A stretch of 64,000 nucleotides of DNA, from NCBI RefSeq assembly GCF_014637725.1, contig NZ_BMFC01000007.1, forward strand, positions 1 through 64,000. Direction: 5' to 3'. Both the position numbers and the translations under genes were made by a program. The notes under the pieces are model-generated. The model saw only the letters and a program-made list of their open reading frames with translations. It made no database searches and had not been told where the DNA came from. Origin of the DNA: Marivita lacus (GTDB lineage: Bacteria > Pseudomonadota > Alphaproteobacteria > Rhodobacterales > Rhodobacteraceae). Shown in pieces: positions 17,386-25,857 of the stretch; position 1 is the stretch's first letter, and each line of letters opens with the position of its first letter.

Positions 17386-20187
17386 GTGAAGATAGTCTCC
17401 ACCAATGTGTTTGTCGGCCCGAACGTCTGGGCGGTGTTTCCGGTCATACGGCACGTCGTAGATCTGGGGATATTGGAAGACTGGCCTTCTGCAAAAATCG
17501 GATCGGAGTTTGTCGAGGGACTGGTCGAGGCCCTGCCCGGACTTTCCGATCATGGCTGTTCCTACAGCACAACAGGCGGATTTCTGCGCCGTCTGCGCGA
17601 AGACGAAGGCACATGGATGGGTCATATCCTGGAGCATTGTGCCATCGAAGTGCAGAATGTCGCTGGAACCGATGTCACCTTCGGGCGGACGCGGGGAACA
17701 GGCGTAACGGGCCAGTACAACATGGTCTATGCCTACCGCCAGCGCGACGTGGGATTGGCAGCGGGAGCACTGGCACTCAAGCTGCTGATGCATCTCTTGC
17801 CGCAGTCGTTGCGCGAGCGTATCGATTTTCCCTTCGATCCCGCCTTTGACTGGCAGGAGGAATTGCGCAGCTTCGTGCTGCATGCCCAACGCAAGGAGTT
17901 CGGGCCGTCGACCGGTGCGCTGGTTCGGGCAGCGCAAGATCGTGACATCCCGTGGCTTCGACTGAACGAAGGGTCTTTGGTCCAATTCGGGCACGGCAAA
18001 TATCAGCAGCGCATTCAGGCCACTATCACCTCCGAGACACGCCACATCGCCGTGGAAATTTCCTGCGACAAGGAGGACACTCACAATCTCCTGAGCGATC
18101 TGGGGCTGCCCGTACCATTGCAACGTATCGTGTACAGCGCCGCAGAAGCCGTTCAGGCTGCCCATAAAATCGGGTGGCCGGTCGTGGTCAAACCGCTTGA
18201 TGCCAACCACGGGCGGGGTGTGTCCATCAATTTGACGAAAGAAGATGAGGTCGTCGCAGGATTTACCGAAGCGGAGCTGCATTCGAAAAGTGCGGCCATT
18301 CTGGTCGAGAGCTTTGTGACTGGCTTCGATCATCGGATGCTGGTTGTGAACAACAAACTGGTTGCCGTGGCCAAACGTGTGCCCGGCCATGTGGTCGGCG
18401 ACGGCAATCACACGATTGGCGACCTTGTGACGGCGGTCAATCAGGACCCGCGCCGAGGTATCGGGCACCAGAAGGTGCTCACAATGCTCGAGATCGACAA
18501 TCAGGCGAAGCGACTGATAGCCGATGCCGGACATACCATTGATACGGTGCTGCCCGCCGGGGAAGTGTTCTATTTGAGATCCACCGCGAACCTGTCCACC
18601 GGAGGTACGGCAATTGATCTGACCGATGTCGTCCACCCTGACAACCGCGACATGGCAGAGCGCGCGATCATGGCAGTTGGTCTGGATGTCGGCGGCGTCG
18701 ACTTCCTGATCGAGGACATCACCCGGTCCTACAAGGAGATCGGGGGCGCGATCGTCGAAGTCAACGCGGCCCCCGGATTCCGCATGCATGTCGCACCATC
18801 CGAAGGGCAGCCGCGGGATGTCGCAGGCTCGGTCATCGATATGCTGTTTCCGCTCGGGCAGGAAAGCCGCATCCCGATCGCGGCGATCACCGGAACGAAC
18901 GGGAAAACGACAACCTCGCGCATGTTGGGTCATATCCTGAAGGCCAGCGGCAAGATTGTCGGCATGACGTCGACCGACGGGGTCTATGTGGACGGCAAAC
19001 TCAGCGTCAAGGGTGACATGACAGGCCCTAAATCTGCCCAGATGGTTTTGCGCGATCCCACCGTCGATTTCGCAGTGATGGAAACGGCCCGCGGCGGCCT
19101 TGTCCGGAGTGGCCTCGGCTTCAGGCATTCCGACGTTGCGGCCTGTTTGAACGTGACGGGCGATCACCTTGGTCTGGGCGGCATCGACACCGTCGAACAG
19201 CTGGCCGTGGTAAAGCGTATCGTCATCGAAAGTGCCACAAAAACGGCAGTGCTGAACGCCGATGACATAAACTGCCTGAAGATGGCGGACTATGCAGATG
19301 TCAGTTCAATCTTCTACGTCACCGTCAACCCCAACCACACCTTGGTCAAGGAACACATCAAGGCCGGCGGACAGGCAATCGTTCTTGAACAGGGCATGAG
19401 TGGTGACATGCTCACAATCTATGACAACGGTTTGCACATGCCCGTTCTATGGTCACATGTGATCCCTGCCACTCTTGAAGGCAAGGCGGTGCACAACGTT
19501 CAGAATGCCATGTTTGCAGCTGCGATGGCGTATAGTTTCGGTGTTGATCTGGATAACATCCGCCACGGCCTTCGGACCTTCGATACCACTTATTTTCAGG
19601 CGCCGGGGCGAATGAACGTTTTCGACGAACACCCGTTCAAGGTGATCCTCGACTATGGCCATAACCCCGCCGCATTGGGGGCGATGGCGGGTCTGGCCGA
19701 GCGGCTCGAGGTCAAGGGTCAGCGTATTGTCGTCCTGTCCGTTCCCGGCGACCGTCGCGATCAGGATGTGGCCGAGGCCGCGAAGATCCTGTCCGGAAAA
19801 TTCGACCATTACATCTGCAAGGCCGACGACGATCGTCGCAAACGTGGCCACGACGAAATCCCTCAAATGTTCAAGGCAGAGTTTCTCCGGAACGGCATAT
19901 CCGAAGATCAAATCTCGGTTGTCCCGAACGAGGAAGACGCGGTTGCCACCAGCCTCAAGATGGCTCGGGCAGGCGATCTGGTGGTCATCTTCGGTGACAA
20001 CAGTCCACGATGCTGGAAACAGATCATCTACTTCAATGCAGGTGAAAAAAAGGAAGGCGGTGCTTCAAAACCCGTAACGGCGACCAGCAGTGTCGCCTTC
20101 GAAGACATGATAGACAATGACCTGACCATCATACGCGATGGCCGTGGTGTCAGATTGGCCAGAGATCGCGTTGAAGATGGGGATTGA
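17386..20187 (+). CDS. cphA: Cyanophycin synthetase
   Basis: A 933-residue protein starting at GTG 17386, preceded by AGGAA, where the family's N-terminal VGPNVWAVFPV begins. Three parts: an N-terminal domain with GHILEHCAIEVQNVAG; an ATP-grasp domain (about residues 225-470; VVVKPLDANHGRG, IVEVNAAPGFRMH) that adds Asp; and a Mur-ligase domain with P-loop GTNGKTTT at residues 503-510 and DYGHNPAA, which adds Arg. The product, cyanophycin, is a nitrogen reserve. The length is slightly above the usual 870-900 residues. It overlaps the next gene by 11 bp. Confidence 0.95.
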   Translation: MKIVSTNVFVGPNVWAVFPVIRHVVDLGILEDWPSAKIGSEFVEGLVEALPGLSDHGCSYSTTGGFLRRLREDEGTWMGHILEHCAIEVQNVAGTDVTFGRTRGTGVTGQYNMVYAYRQRDVGLAAGALALKLLMHLLPQSLRERIDFPFDPAFDWQEELRSFVLHAQRKEFGPSTGALVRAAQDRDIPWLRLNEGSLVQFGHGKYQQRIQATITSETRHIAVEISCDKEDTHNLLSDLGLPVPLQRIVYSAAEAVQAAHKIGWPVVVKPLDANHGRGVSINLTKEDEVVAGFTEAELHSKSAAILVESFVTGFDHRMLVVNNKLVAVAKRVPGHVVGDGNHTIGDLVTAVNQDPRRGIGHQKVLTMLEIDNQAKRLIADAGHTIDTVLPAGEVFYLRSTANLSTGGTAIDLTDVVHPDNRDMAERAIMAVGLDVGGVDFLIEDITRSYKEIGGAIVEVNAAPGFRMHVAPSEGQPRDVAGSVIDMLFPLGQESRIPIAAITGTNGKTTTSRMLGHILKASGKIVGMTSTDGVYVDGKLSVKGDMTGPKSAQMVLRDPTVDFAVMETARGGLVRSGLGFRHSDVAACLNVTGDHLGLGGIDTVEQLAVVKRIVIESATKTAVLNADDINCLKMADYADVSSIFYVTVNPNHTLVKEHIKAGGQAIVLEQGMSGDMLTIYDNGLHMPVLWSHVIPATLEGKAVHNVQNAMFAAAMAYSFGVDLDNIRHGLRTFDTTYFQAPGRMNVFDEHPFKVILDYGHNPAALGAMAGLAERLEVKGQRIVVLSVPGDRRDQDVAEAAKILSGKFDHYICKADDDRRKRGHDEIPQMFKAEFLRNGISEDQISVVPNEEDAVATSLKMARAGDLVVIFGDNSPRCWKQIIYFNAGEKKEGGASKPVTATSSVAFEDMIDNDLTIIRDGRGVRLARDRVEDGD

Positions 20188-21946
20188 ACCGGGCACCCAT
20201 ATCGACCGGATCGCAAGGCTCGAGGCCGCCCTTGATATCCGGTGGGCCGAAATCGACCGTGTTCATGTCGATCACCCCCGACGTCTGACCGGTCCGGGTC
20301 ATTTGTGGATTCATCCCGGCGCTGTGACTGATGTCTTCTTCGATGATCTCGATCCTGACGTTCTCATCGCGTTGTGGAACAAACACGCGCGAAAGGTGCT
20401 GGATGCAGTCGGTTGGCATGACCAGGGCCTGATCCATCGCGTTTTTCAGGGCGGGGTCAGCCTTGCGATTTCCGCGCCAATGGATCAGCTCTATTCGGCG
20501 ACTTTCGTCGTCAAGACGGCATGGCATTATTGCGCGGCCGCGCTTTCCGATACCGCAAGCCTGCCATTTGAGGACATGATCCATGATCTGAAACGCGTCA
20601 TGGCCCAAGAGGCAAATCCGGCACTGATCGCGCTGATCGAGGCAGCGTCCATACATGGCGTCGATATCCTGTGCGATGATGAGAACGTGTCGCTGGGGCA
20701 TGGAATTGGATCGCGGACGTGGCCCGCCGATGACTTGCCAACCCCGGCACAGGTCGGCTGGTCAGACATCAATGACGTGCCTGTGGCCTTGGTGACAGGG
20801 ACAAACGGCAAGACCACCACCACCCGTTTGTGCGCGGCGATTGCCACCGCTGCCGAAAAGATCGCGGGCCTCACATCCACCGACGTGGTGCAGGTTGGCG
20901 GCGATATCCTTGATCGCGGAGATTATTCCGGTCCGGGGGGCGGACGGATGATGCTGCGCGATACACGTGTCGAACTGGGGTGTCTGGAAGTCGCGCGCGG
21001 CGGCATCCTGCGGCGAGGTTTGCCGACACGTCGCGCCCGTGTGGCTGTGGTGACAAACATCGCCGCGGATCACTTGGACGAATATGGCATCACGACGCTG
21101 GCAGAACTGGCCGAGGTCAAATTCGCCGTCGCGCGGGCGTTGGTGAGTGACGGCGTTCTGGTCTTGAATGCCAACGATCCAATTGCTGTGGAGGAAGCCG
21201 CAAAGATCGCGACTCCGGTTTGGTGGTTCTCGCATGATCCGGCAGCACCTCTGATCAGGCAGGCACAAGGCCGCGGTACCCCCTGTTCCTATATCAAGAA
21301 CGGTGTTTTGACTTTTCATGACGGCGTTGCAGAAACGTTCACAATCGCTGTCGCGGACGTGCCTGTCACCCTTCAAGGCGCCGCGAGGCACAACGTGCAG
21401 AACGTATTGGCGGCCATCTGCGTCTGCACCGCACTTGGCATATCAGACCATGCGATCCGGGCAGGGCTTTCGGGCTTCGTGTCCGATCACAAGGACAACC
21501 CCGGCCGCTTCAATGAATTCCAGTACAAAGGTGCACGGGTATTCGTTGATTTTGCACACAATACCCATTCGATCGCAGCGATTTCCGACGCCCTTTCATC
21601 CATTCCCTCGAACCGCCGGTTCATCATGCTCAGTCAGCCCGGGGACCACAGCGATCAGGATATCGCGGATGTGACGCATGCCGCCCTTCAATTTCGGCCC
21701 GATATCATCGTCGCCGCCGAGATCGAAGATTATCTGCGTGGTCGCGATTTGGGCGAAACGACCAGCCTGATCAAGGCCTCTGCCATTGCGGGCAACACTG
21801 ACCCCGAATCCATCCTGAGCGCCGACTCTGCGGCCAGCGGTGCCAAGATGATTCTCGACTTGCTGCAACCGGGTGATCTGGCTTTGCTTTTGGTGTTGTC
21901 GGATCGTCAGGCAGTGTTCGATTTGTTGATGGAACACCTACGGTGA
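20177..21946 (+). CDS. Mur-ligase-type cyanophycin synthetase paralogue lacking ATP-grasp
   Basis: About 589 residues from ATG 20177 (MGIEPGTHIDRIARLEA); an ATG at 20138 is possible. The C-terminal two thirds are a complete Mur-ligase module close to that of CphA: P-loop GTNGKTTTT at residues 208-216, LEVARGGILRRG, NIAADHLDEYGI, HNVQNVLAA, VFVDFAHNTHS. The first about 200 residues are not ATP-grasp and I do not recognise them. The 11-bp overlap with cphA implies coupled expression. Candidate roles are polymer extension from dipeptides (CphA2-like), repair, or an assembly partner; all inferred. Confidence 0.85.
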   Translation: MGIEPGTHIDRIARLEAALDIRWAEIDRVHVDHPRRLTGPGHLWIHPGAVTDVFFDDLDPDVLIALWNKHARKVLDAVGWHDQGLIHRVFQGGVSLAISAPMDQLYSATFVVKTAWHYCAAALSDTASLPFEDMIHDLKRVMAQEANPALIALIEAASIHGVDILCDDENVSLGHGIGSRTWPADDLPTPAQVGWSDINDVPVALVTGTNGKTTTTRLCAAIATAAEKIAGLTSTDVVQVGGDILDRGDYSGPGGGRMMLRDTRVELGCLEVARGGILRRGLPTRRARVAVVTNIAADHLDEYGITTLAELAEVKFAVARALVSDGVLVLNANDPIAVEEAAKIATPVWWFSHDPAAPLIRQAQGRGTPCSYIKNGVLTFHDGVAETFTIAVADVPVTLQGAARHNVQNVLAAICVCTALGISDHAIRAGLSGFVSDHKDNPGRFNEFQYKGARVFVDFAHNTHSIAAISDALSSIPSNRRFIMLSQPGDHSDQDIADVTHAALQFRPDIIVAAEIEDYLRGRDLGETTSLIKASAIAGNTDPESILSADSAASGAKMILDLLQPGDLALLLVLSDRQAVFDLLMEHLR

Positions 21947-22528
21947 GAGTGACGCAGAAAAACGATATCGGCGGCAATCATCCAATCCCGCGCTGTCCGG
22001 CAAAATTCTTCACTTCGTCATCGGTAGTCCATCGGAGGATGGATGACATCGCTACGGCGACTTCGGACCTCTCTACGACAGACGGCTTTTTCTTGCCTTG
22101 CCGCAATATGTTCAATCGAGACCCGGGGTCACTTCTGCTCAGTTCAACATCATAGAGCACTACATACTGATATTTCCAGAATTGCAGGTCATTTTCAAAA
22201 CAGACACGACACAATATTTGAACGTCGGTTCCTTTCCGAGGGCGCAGACAAAACCTTATGTTGCCGGAGACGGGGCAATGATCGTATTCAACTTGAGAGC
22301 GTGCCGATCGCCGCATGTCGGTCCGAGCATCAGTTACGGGTGCTGCGTTTGGAAAGCACGGTAATCCGCACATTCCGCCAACGCTACCAAGAGGCTTCGC
22401 GGCTGCAACGAGAACCGATCACATGCGGTGAACGGCAGGAAGCTCACGCTTCCTGCCAATTGGACCTTTATCCGAGCAACCCGGTTGAACCAGAAGCATA
22501 TCGGGAATCTCATGTCTGGCGTGGAATA
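21947..22528. other. Intergenic stretch after the cyanophycin operon
   Basis: About 580 bases with no recognisable gene. Open frames at 21978-22373 (minus) and 22098-22364 (plus) have no motif, no good ribosome-binding site and mixed codon use. The stretch has lower GC in its middle. It separates the cyanophycin genes from the stress region and may be remnant DNA. Confidence 0.4.
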
Positions 22529-22948
22529 CTACTCTCCCGAACCCGCTTCGCCGGTGAAGAAAAGCCGAACCAAAAAGAACAAGAACACAATGATTGCAAG
22601 AACGGTGCCCCAAGACACAGAAGGTCGATTTTGGGTGATTTGAATGGACTCGCCCTGAGAAAGGCGGCGGTTCGGCAACAAGGATGCGAGCTTTTTCGCA
22701 ATCGCGTGGTGGTCTTGGCGAAGCGATGGGATATCGATGCATCGTGCCAGCAGCTGACTGAGCCTCTGAACGGCGGCGTCACGGCTAAGTGCCCCAAGGC
22801 TTGCGGCTTCGTCCCAGGGATCAAGTTTCAGCCGCGCCAGAACCGACAACACGCTGACGCTACGGCCCCCGTGATCATCGCCTACAGTTGCATAAAGAAA
22901 TTTTTCGAAATCTGGGTCATGCGGGTTGAGGATCGTGGATGCGGACAT
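22529..22948 (-). CDS. Tail-anchored small protein, family A (paralogue of the gene at 27373)
   Basis: A 139-residue protein. The start at 22948 (MSASTILNPHDPDFEKFLYA) is chosen for its GGAGG site. A soluble N-terminal domain contains LSVLARLKLDPWDEAASL and SLRQDHHAIAKKLASLLP; one C-terminal transmembrane helix (SWGTVLAIIVFLFFLVRLFF) follows. The paralogue at 27373-27804 shares TILNP-PEFE-FL-A-VG-D, LDPW-E-A, and D--SL--DH. The function is unknown. A Crp/Fnr-type box lies about 120 bp upstream (23065). Confidence 0.7.
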   Translation of the reverse strand: MSASTILNPHDPDFEKFLYATVGDDHGGRSVSVLSVLARLKLDPWDEAASLGALSRDAAVQRLSQLLARCIDIPSLRQDHHAIAKKLASLLPNRRLSQGESIQITQNRPSVSWGTVLAIIVFLFFLVRLFFTGEAGSGE

Positions 22949-23378
22949 CGTGGCCTCCATTGCCTTGGGGAGGATCGCACTGTGCAGCCGATCCAGTGTC
23001 CGACCGGACATCGCGTCCGCATTCGGTTGGTTCAAGGACTCTATACCTCGCGAGGCTTAAACAGGCTGACGCAGATCAGTCAGACGCTTCAATGACGCGC
23101 TACCGCGCGTCGATTGACACTGCTGCACTCAGGACAATCCAGAGAATGTTGCGGTCCAGCGGCTGCCGATACTGATGCAACTGACTACAAAAGTCTTTTG
23201 AGCTTACAAGCGGCAGGGGGGCAGGGGGGGGCGACATCGGCTAGAAAAGTGATGTCTCGCTGAACATTTGGCGGGGTATTTTTCCGAGTACCAAGAAGTG
23301 TGCGGGCGTGTTGATCCTCAAAGCTTCGGCATTTCGGCGCGCTTCTCAGTCTCGGAACGTCCATGAAAGGACACTCTT
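22949..23378. other. Regulatory gap with Fnr-like box and G-tract
   Basis: This holds the promoter of the leftward family A gene, with a box at 23065-23080, and the upstream region of the small protein at 23412. A G6-CA-G8 tract occupies 23216-23231. From about 23232 to 23412 the sequence is similar to 36660-36850, upstream of the paralogous small protein. The stretch after the box is gene-free. Confidence 0.5.
23065..23080. promoter_or_regulatory. Crp/Fnr-type palindrome upstream of family A gene
   Basis: GCTGAC-GCAG-ATCAGT is nearly symmetrical: CTGAC against a perfect ATCAG half-site, with N4 spacing. It sits 117 bp before the start at 22948. It matches 14 of 16 positions of the perfect site at 24170. 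Confidence 0.5.
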
Positions 23379-23411
23379 ACGTCAACCGAACAAACAAAAA
23401 CTGCCGACAAG

Positions 23412-23567
23412 ATGAAATCCGTCAAGGCAGCCTGGGACAAGGCGCCTTTCGACCCGAAGAAAGATTCGGCGCTGAAGCATTACCAGGCGGCCAAAAAGGC
23501 GAATACGGCAAGAAACGAGGAAGACACGAACAAGGAACTCGACGCGGCGACCCACGGTCTCGCGTGA
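23412..23567 (+). CDS. Small Lys/Ala-rich stress-type protein, degraded copy with lost start
   Basis: From the ATG at 23412 the frame gives 51 residues (MKSVKAAWDKAP, DSALKHYQAAKKAN, KELDAATHGLA). The paralogue at 36819-37007 has 62 residues and begins 11 codons earlier; the aligned start codon here, at 23379, is ACG instead of ATG. The internal ATG has no good ribosome-binding site. It could be a pseudogene, use ACG, or start internally. The function is unknown; composition suggests a small helical cytoplasmic protein. Confidence 0.55.
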   Translation: MKSVKAAWDKAPFDPKKDSALKHYQAAKKANTARNEEDTNKELDAATHGLA

Positions 23568-23623
23568 CGCCCGTTGCCTGACCGAACACCGGGCCCGCTC
23601 CCCAGTAATGGCGGGCGGCCCTG

Positions 23624-23746
23624 TCGTTTCAGAACCGACCCGAGCTCATCCAGTACATGCTGAATCAATTTCGCAAGGTCCAACAGAAGGCCATGGTCGT
23701 GGACTACATTCTGGCACCCCAAAATATTGCCCTCCCGCACTCTCAA
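23624..23746 (-). pseudogene. Remnant of the C-terminal tail of a Crp/Fnr regulator
   Basis: The minus strand reads LRVREGNILGCQNVVHDHG then LLLDLAKLIQHVLDELGSVL-KR. This aligns with the end of the intact regulator at 24947-25675 (LREDGLVTFQ, VVFHDFEGLKALSG, YLDQDGPLLR). Only about 41 residues remain and no start is visible. It is convergent with the small protein at 23412, the same arrangement as the mini-Crp beside the paralogue at 36819. Confidence 0.5.
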
Positions 23747-23863
23747 GCCCCTACTCCGATTTATTCGCGATATCGCCATTTGCCTGGAGGACGGTCGCAC
23801 CCGCGCGCGATTTGCTCTGTCGCGATTTTCGGCACATGTCGCGCATGAAGGATACCATTCAAG

Positions 23864-24145
23864 ATGGAACTTGAGAGCTTACCGGTTATTGTTCTGGTCG
23901 GCGGGATCACGGGCTTGCTTGCAGGCTTGATCGTCAAAGGTTAGGGCTACGGCCTTCCCGGCAATATCGTCGTGGGGATCATCTGGTCGTTTGTCGCCAG
24001 CCTGATCTTGTCGGAAATCGGACGGAACATTGAGACAGGTATCGCTGGTTCAATTGTCCATGCCACTTTCGGTGCGGTGATCCTTCTGGTGTTGTTGCGG
24101 GTGATCAAAAGAACTTGCCTCTTTTGCGTCAGGTTCCGCCTTTGA
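23864..24145 (+). pseudogene. GlsB/YeaQ/YmgE-family membrane protein with in-frame stop
   Basis: The frame from ATG 23864 reads MELESLPVIVLVGGITGLLA and reaches a TAG at 23942-23944, after GLIVKG. The same frame continues GYGLPGNIVVGIIWSFVASL, then GIAGSIVHATFGAVILLVLL to a TGA at 24143-24145. Joined, this is a typical three-helix transglycosylase-associated stress protein. The TAG lies at the conserved glycine-rich turn. It is a pseudogene unless the stop is suppressed. Confidence 0.8.
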
Positions 24146-24169
24146 TCTGCACAATAATCCCAAGATTGT

Positions 24170-24185
24170 ACTGATCCAGATCAGT
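24170..24185. promoter_or_regulatory. Perfect Crp/Fnr-type palindrome upstream of csbD-like gene
   Basis: ACTGAT-CCAG-ATCAGT is a perfect 6-bp inverted repeat with a 4-base spacer, 84 bp before the CsbD-like start. It is the clearest member of the box family in this window. A second partial half-site (TTTGAT-CTGC) lies 30 bases upstream. Confidence 0.6.
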
Positions 24186-24253
24186 GTCGAAAGGCTCCAA
24201 AATGCAAAAACTGGTTTCATTGCGATACCCAGGCGCGGGAGTTCCCGCGCAAG

Positions 24254-24436
24254 GTGTTCGAGGAGAGTTGCGAACTGGACAAGGACGTCATCAAGGGAAC
24301 ACTCAAGCAGGTCAGGGAATGCATCGGCAAAGTTGCGAGCGATGCATCGCTTGAAGCTGAAGGCAAGATCGATCATGCCGAGGGCGCGCTTCGGAAGGCA
24401 TTCGGCGAAACGAAGGATGTCCTGAACAAGGATTGA
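24254..24436 (+). CDS. CsbD-family stress protein
   Basis: A 60-residue protein starting at GTG 24254. It shows the CsbD pattern DKDVIKGTLKQVRECIGKVA, then EAEGKIDHAEGALRKAFGE, with regularly spaced glycine-lysine pairs. CsbD proteins are small, abundant general-stress proteins of unknown mechanism. It lies behind the perfect box at 24170. Its 3' end is overlapped by the opposite-strand frame of the degraded gene at 24373-24771. Confidence 0.72.
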   Translation: MFEESCELDKDVIKGTLKQVRECIGKVASDASLEAEGKIDHAEGALRKAFGETKDVLNKD

Positions 24437-24771
24437 TCACGCCGCCGTTGGCCCCGTCGCCATTTACCTCGTGCGGCGGGGCTGCTATTTTGGTGATGAA
24501 AACCTTGGTTGATGCAGGTGAGCGCGCGTTCCGAAGGTTGGCGGGCAGGTCGCGCCGCGACGCTTGATAGCATCGCGTTTATCAGTGCGACGACAGTGAT
24601 GTGGCAATCATCCGGATCGCTGCCCGGAGCATTTAGAAAGACTCCTGCCGCGTCCCGCAACACGCCAACAATCTCGTGTTCGGGCAGCACGCCGCGGTCG
24701 ATCATGGCGAAGAGCAGGGATTGGCAAATCGTCAGCGCTGCGGCTCAGGCGGCGTCTTTTGGTTCGCTCAT
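24373..24771 (-). pseudogene. Decayed paralogue of the small protein at 37400
   Basis: From ATG 24771 the frame reads MSEPKDAA and then a TGA at 24745-24747. After the stop it continues AAALTICQSLL, DRGVLPEHEIVGVLRDAA, VALINAML, which matches AALSICEALL, DRGLLPEHETMGVLRNAA and ASLINAIF of the gene at 37400-37636. Translation might restart at ATG 24705, giving 110 residues with an unrelated tail that runs into csbD antisense. It is probably a pseudogene. Confidence 0.55.
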
Positions 24772-24860
24772 GGTCGACGTCACTGTCGGATAAGGGTTAC
24801 ACAGGACCATTCCAAGTCCAAGGCTACAAAACGACAACCTAAACCAAGTCGGCTTTTTCG

Positions 24861-24876
24861 AACTGATCCACAGCAG
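24861..24876. promoter_or_regulatory. Degenerate Crp/Fnr-type box between divergent genes
   Basis: ACTGAT-CCAC-AGCAGC has one perfect half and one damaged half. It lies between the decayed leftward gene (24771) and the rightward Crp gene (24947). The equivalent position between the paralogous genes at 37253 and 37400 holds the box at 37299. Confidence 0.35.
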
Positions 24877-24946
24877 CTTGGTCACACTTTCTCGGCCTCG
24901 TGTCATCGACAGCGAAACACGGCCTCACTATCTCGGAGTTCACGCC

Positions 24947-25675
24947 GTGCCACACCAGAGCGCACTGACACGAAAACTGCTGACCTTCGTCGCCCTGTCC
25001 GATCTGGACATCGAGACGCTGGCGCGTTTCTTCCAGCGCCGCAGAAGCTTTCTTGCCGGTCACGAAATGATCTATCAAGGTGAGAAGGATGCCTCGGCCT
25101 TTATCTTGGCCTCAGGCTGGGCCTATTCCTACAAGTTGCTCGCCAGCGGAGAACGACAGATCGTCGATTTCCAGGTTCCCGGCGATTTCCTTGGCTTGCG
25201 CAGCATTCTCTTTCGGACATCCGACCACAACATCGAGGCGATCACCCGCATCGAAGCTTCTGAAGTGCTGGCGTCCGATATTCTTGATGCTTTTTCGCAT
25301 GCGCCGCGGCTGGCAACGGCCATTCTCTGGGCTGCATCACGCGACGAGGCTATGGTCGTGGAACACCTTGTCAATCTTGGTCGGCGCTCGGCGGAAGAAC
25401 GCGTGGCACATCTCTTTCTGGAGCTGGGGACACGGTTGAAACTGGTTGGACTTGATGACGAAAATGGGTTCGATTGCCCGCTTACCCAATATCACCTTGC
25501 TGACGCACTGGGTCTCAGTGCTGTCCATGTCAATCGTGTGCTGCGTAATCTGCGTGAAGATGGCCTTGTAACCTTTCAGAAGGCGCGTGTGGTCTTCCAC
25601 GATTTTGAAGGACTCAAGGCGCTGTCGGGCTTCGATACGGGCTATCTTGACCAGGACGGTCCTCTGCTGCGTTGA
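24947..25675 (+). CDS. Crp/Fnr-family transcriptional regulator
   Basis: A 242-residue protein from GTG 24947 (CGGAG upstream); a TTG at 24878 would add 23 residues. Residues about 20-130 form the cyclic-nucleotide-binding-like barrel (GERQIVDFQVPGDFLGLRS). The C-terminal helix-turn-helix contains YHLADALGLSAVHVNRVLRNL. No N-terminal cysteine cluster is present, so it is not a classical Fe-S FNR; it belongs to the alphaproteobacterial VHVNRxLR group whose signals are mostly unknown. It is a natural candidate to bind the boxes scattered in this window. Confidence 0.92.
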   Translation: MPHQSALTRKLLTFVALSDLDIETLARFFQRRRSFLAGHEMIYQGEKDASAFILASGWAYSYKLLASGERQIVDFQVPGDFLGLRSILFRTSDHNIEAITRIEASEVLASDILDAFSHAPRLATAILWAASRDEAMVVEHLVNLGRRSAEERVAHLFLELGTRLKLVGLDDENGFDCPLTQYHLADALGLSAVHVNRVLRNLREDGLVTFQKARVVFHDFEGLKALSGFDTGYLDQDGPLLR

Positions 25676-25806
25676 TGTCCGGGTCAGCAGGCGTGTTGAT
25701 GCCTGGCTTGAAACGCGCGAAAACCGGTTCATGTGAGGAGCGGGTAGTGTTCTTGCCGCCAATTTCCAATCGAGAAAAACAACGCTTTCGGAATTCGTCA
25801 AAGGTT

Positions 25807-25822
25807 GCTGATCTACATCAGC
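25807..25822. promoter_or_regulatory. Perfect Crp/Fnr-type palindrome upstream of SH3-domain gene
   Basis: GCTGAT-CTAC-ATCAGC is a perfect 6-bp inverted repeat with N4 spacing, 159 bp before the start at 25981. It is in the 305-bp gap after the Crp gene. Confidence 0.55.
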
Positions 25823-25857
25823 CTGATCACCTCAAGATTGTATTAGTGTCTGTTATC

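Noticed and set aside
17302-19167. A 621-codon open frame on the minus strand.
   Set aside because: It lies entirely antisense to cphA, whose domains are unmistakable; composition (His, Arg, Asp rich) is that of a GC-rich shadow frame.
22043-23095. A 350-codon plus-strand frame.
   Set aside because: It is antisense to the family A gene at 22529, whose paralogue and ribosome-binding site support the minus strand.
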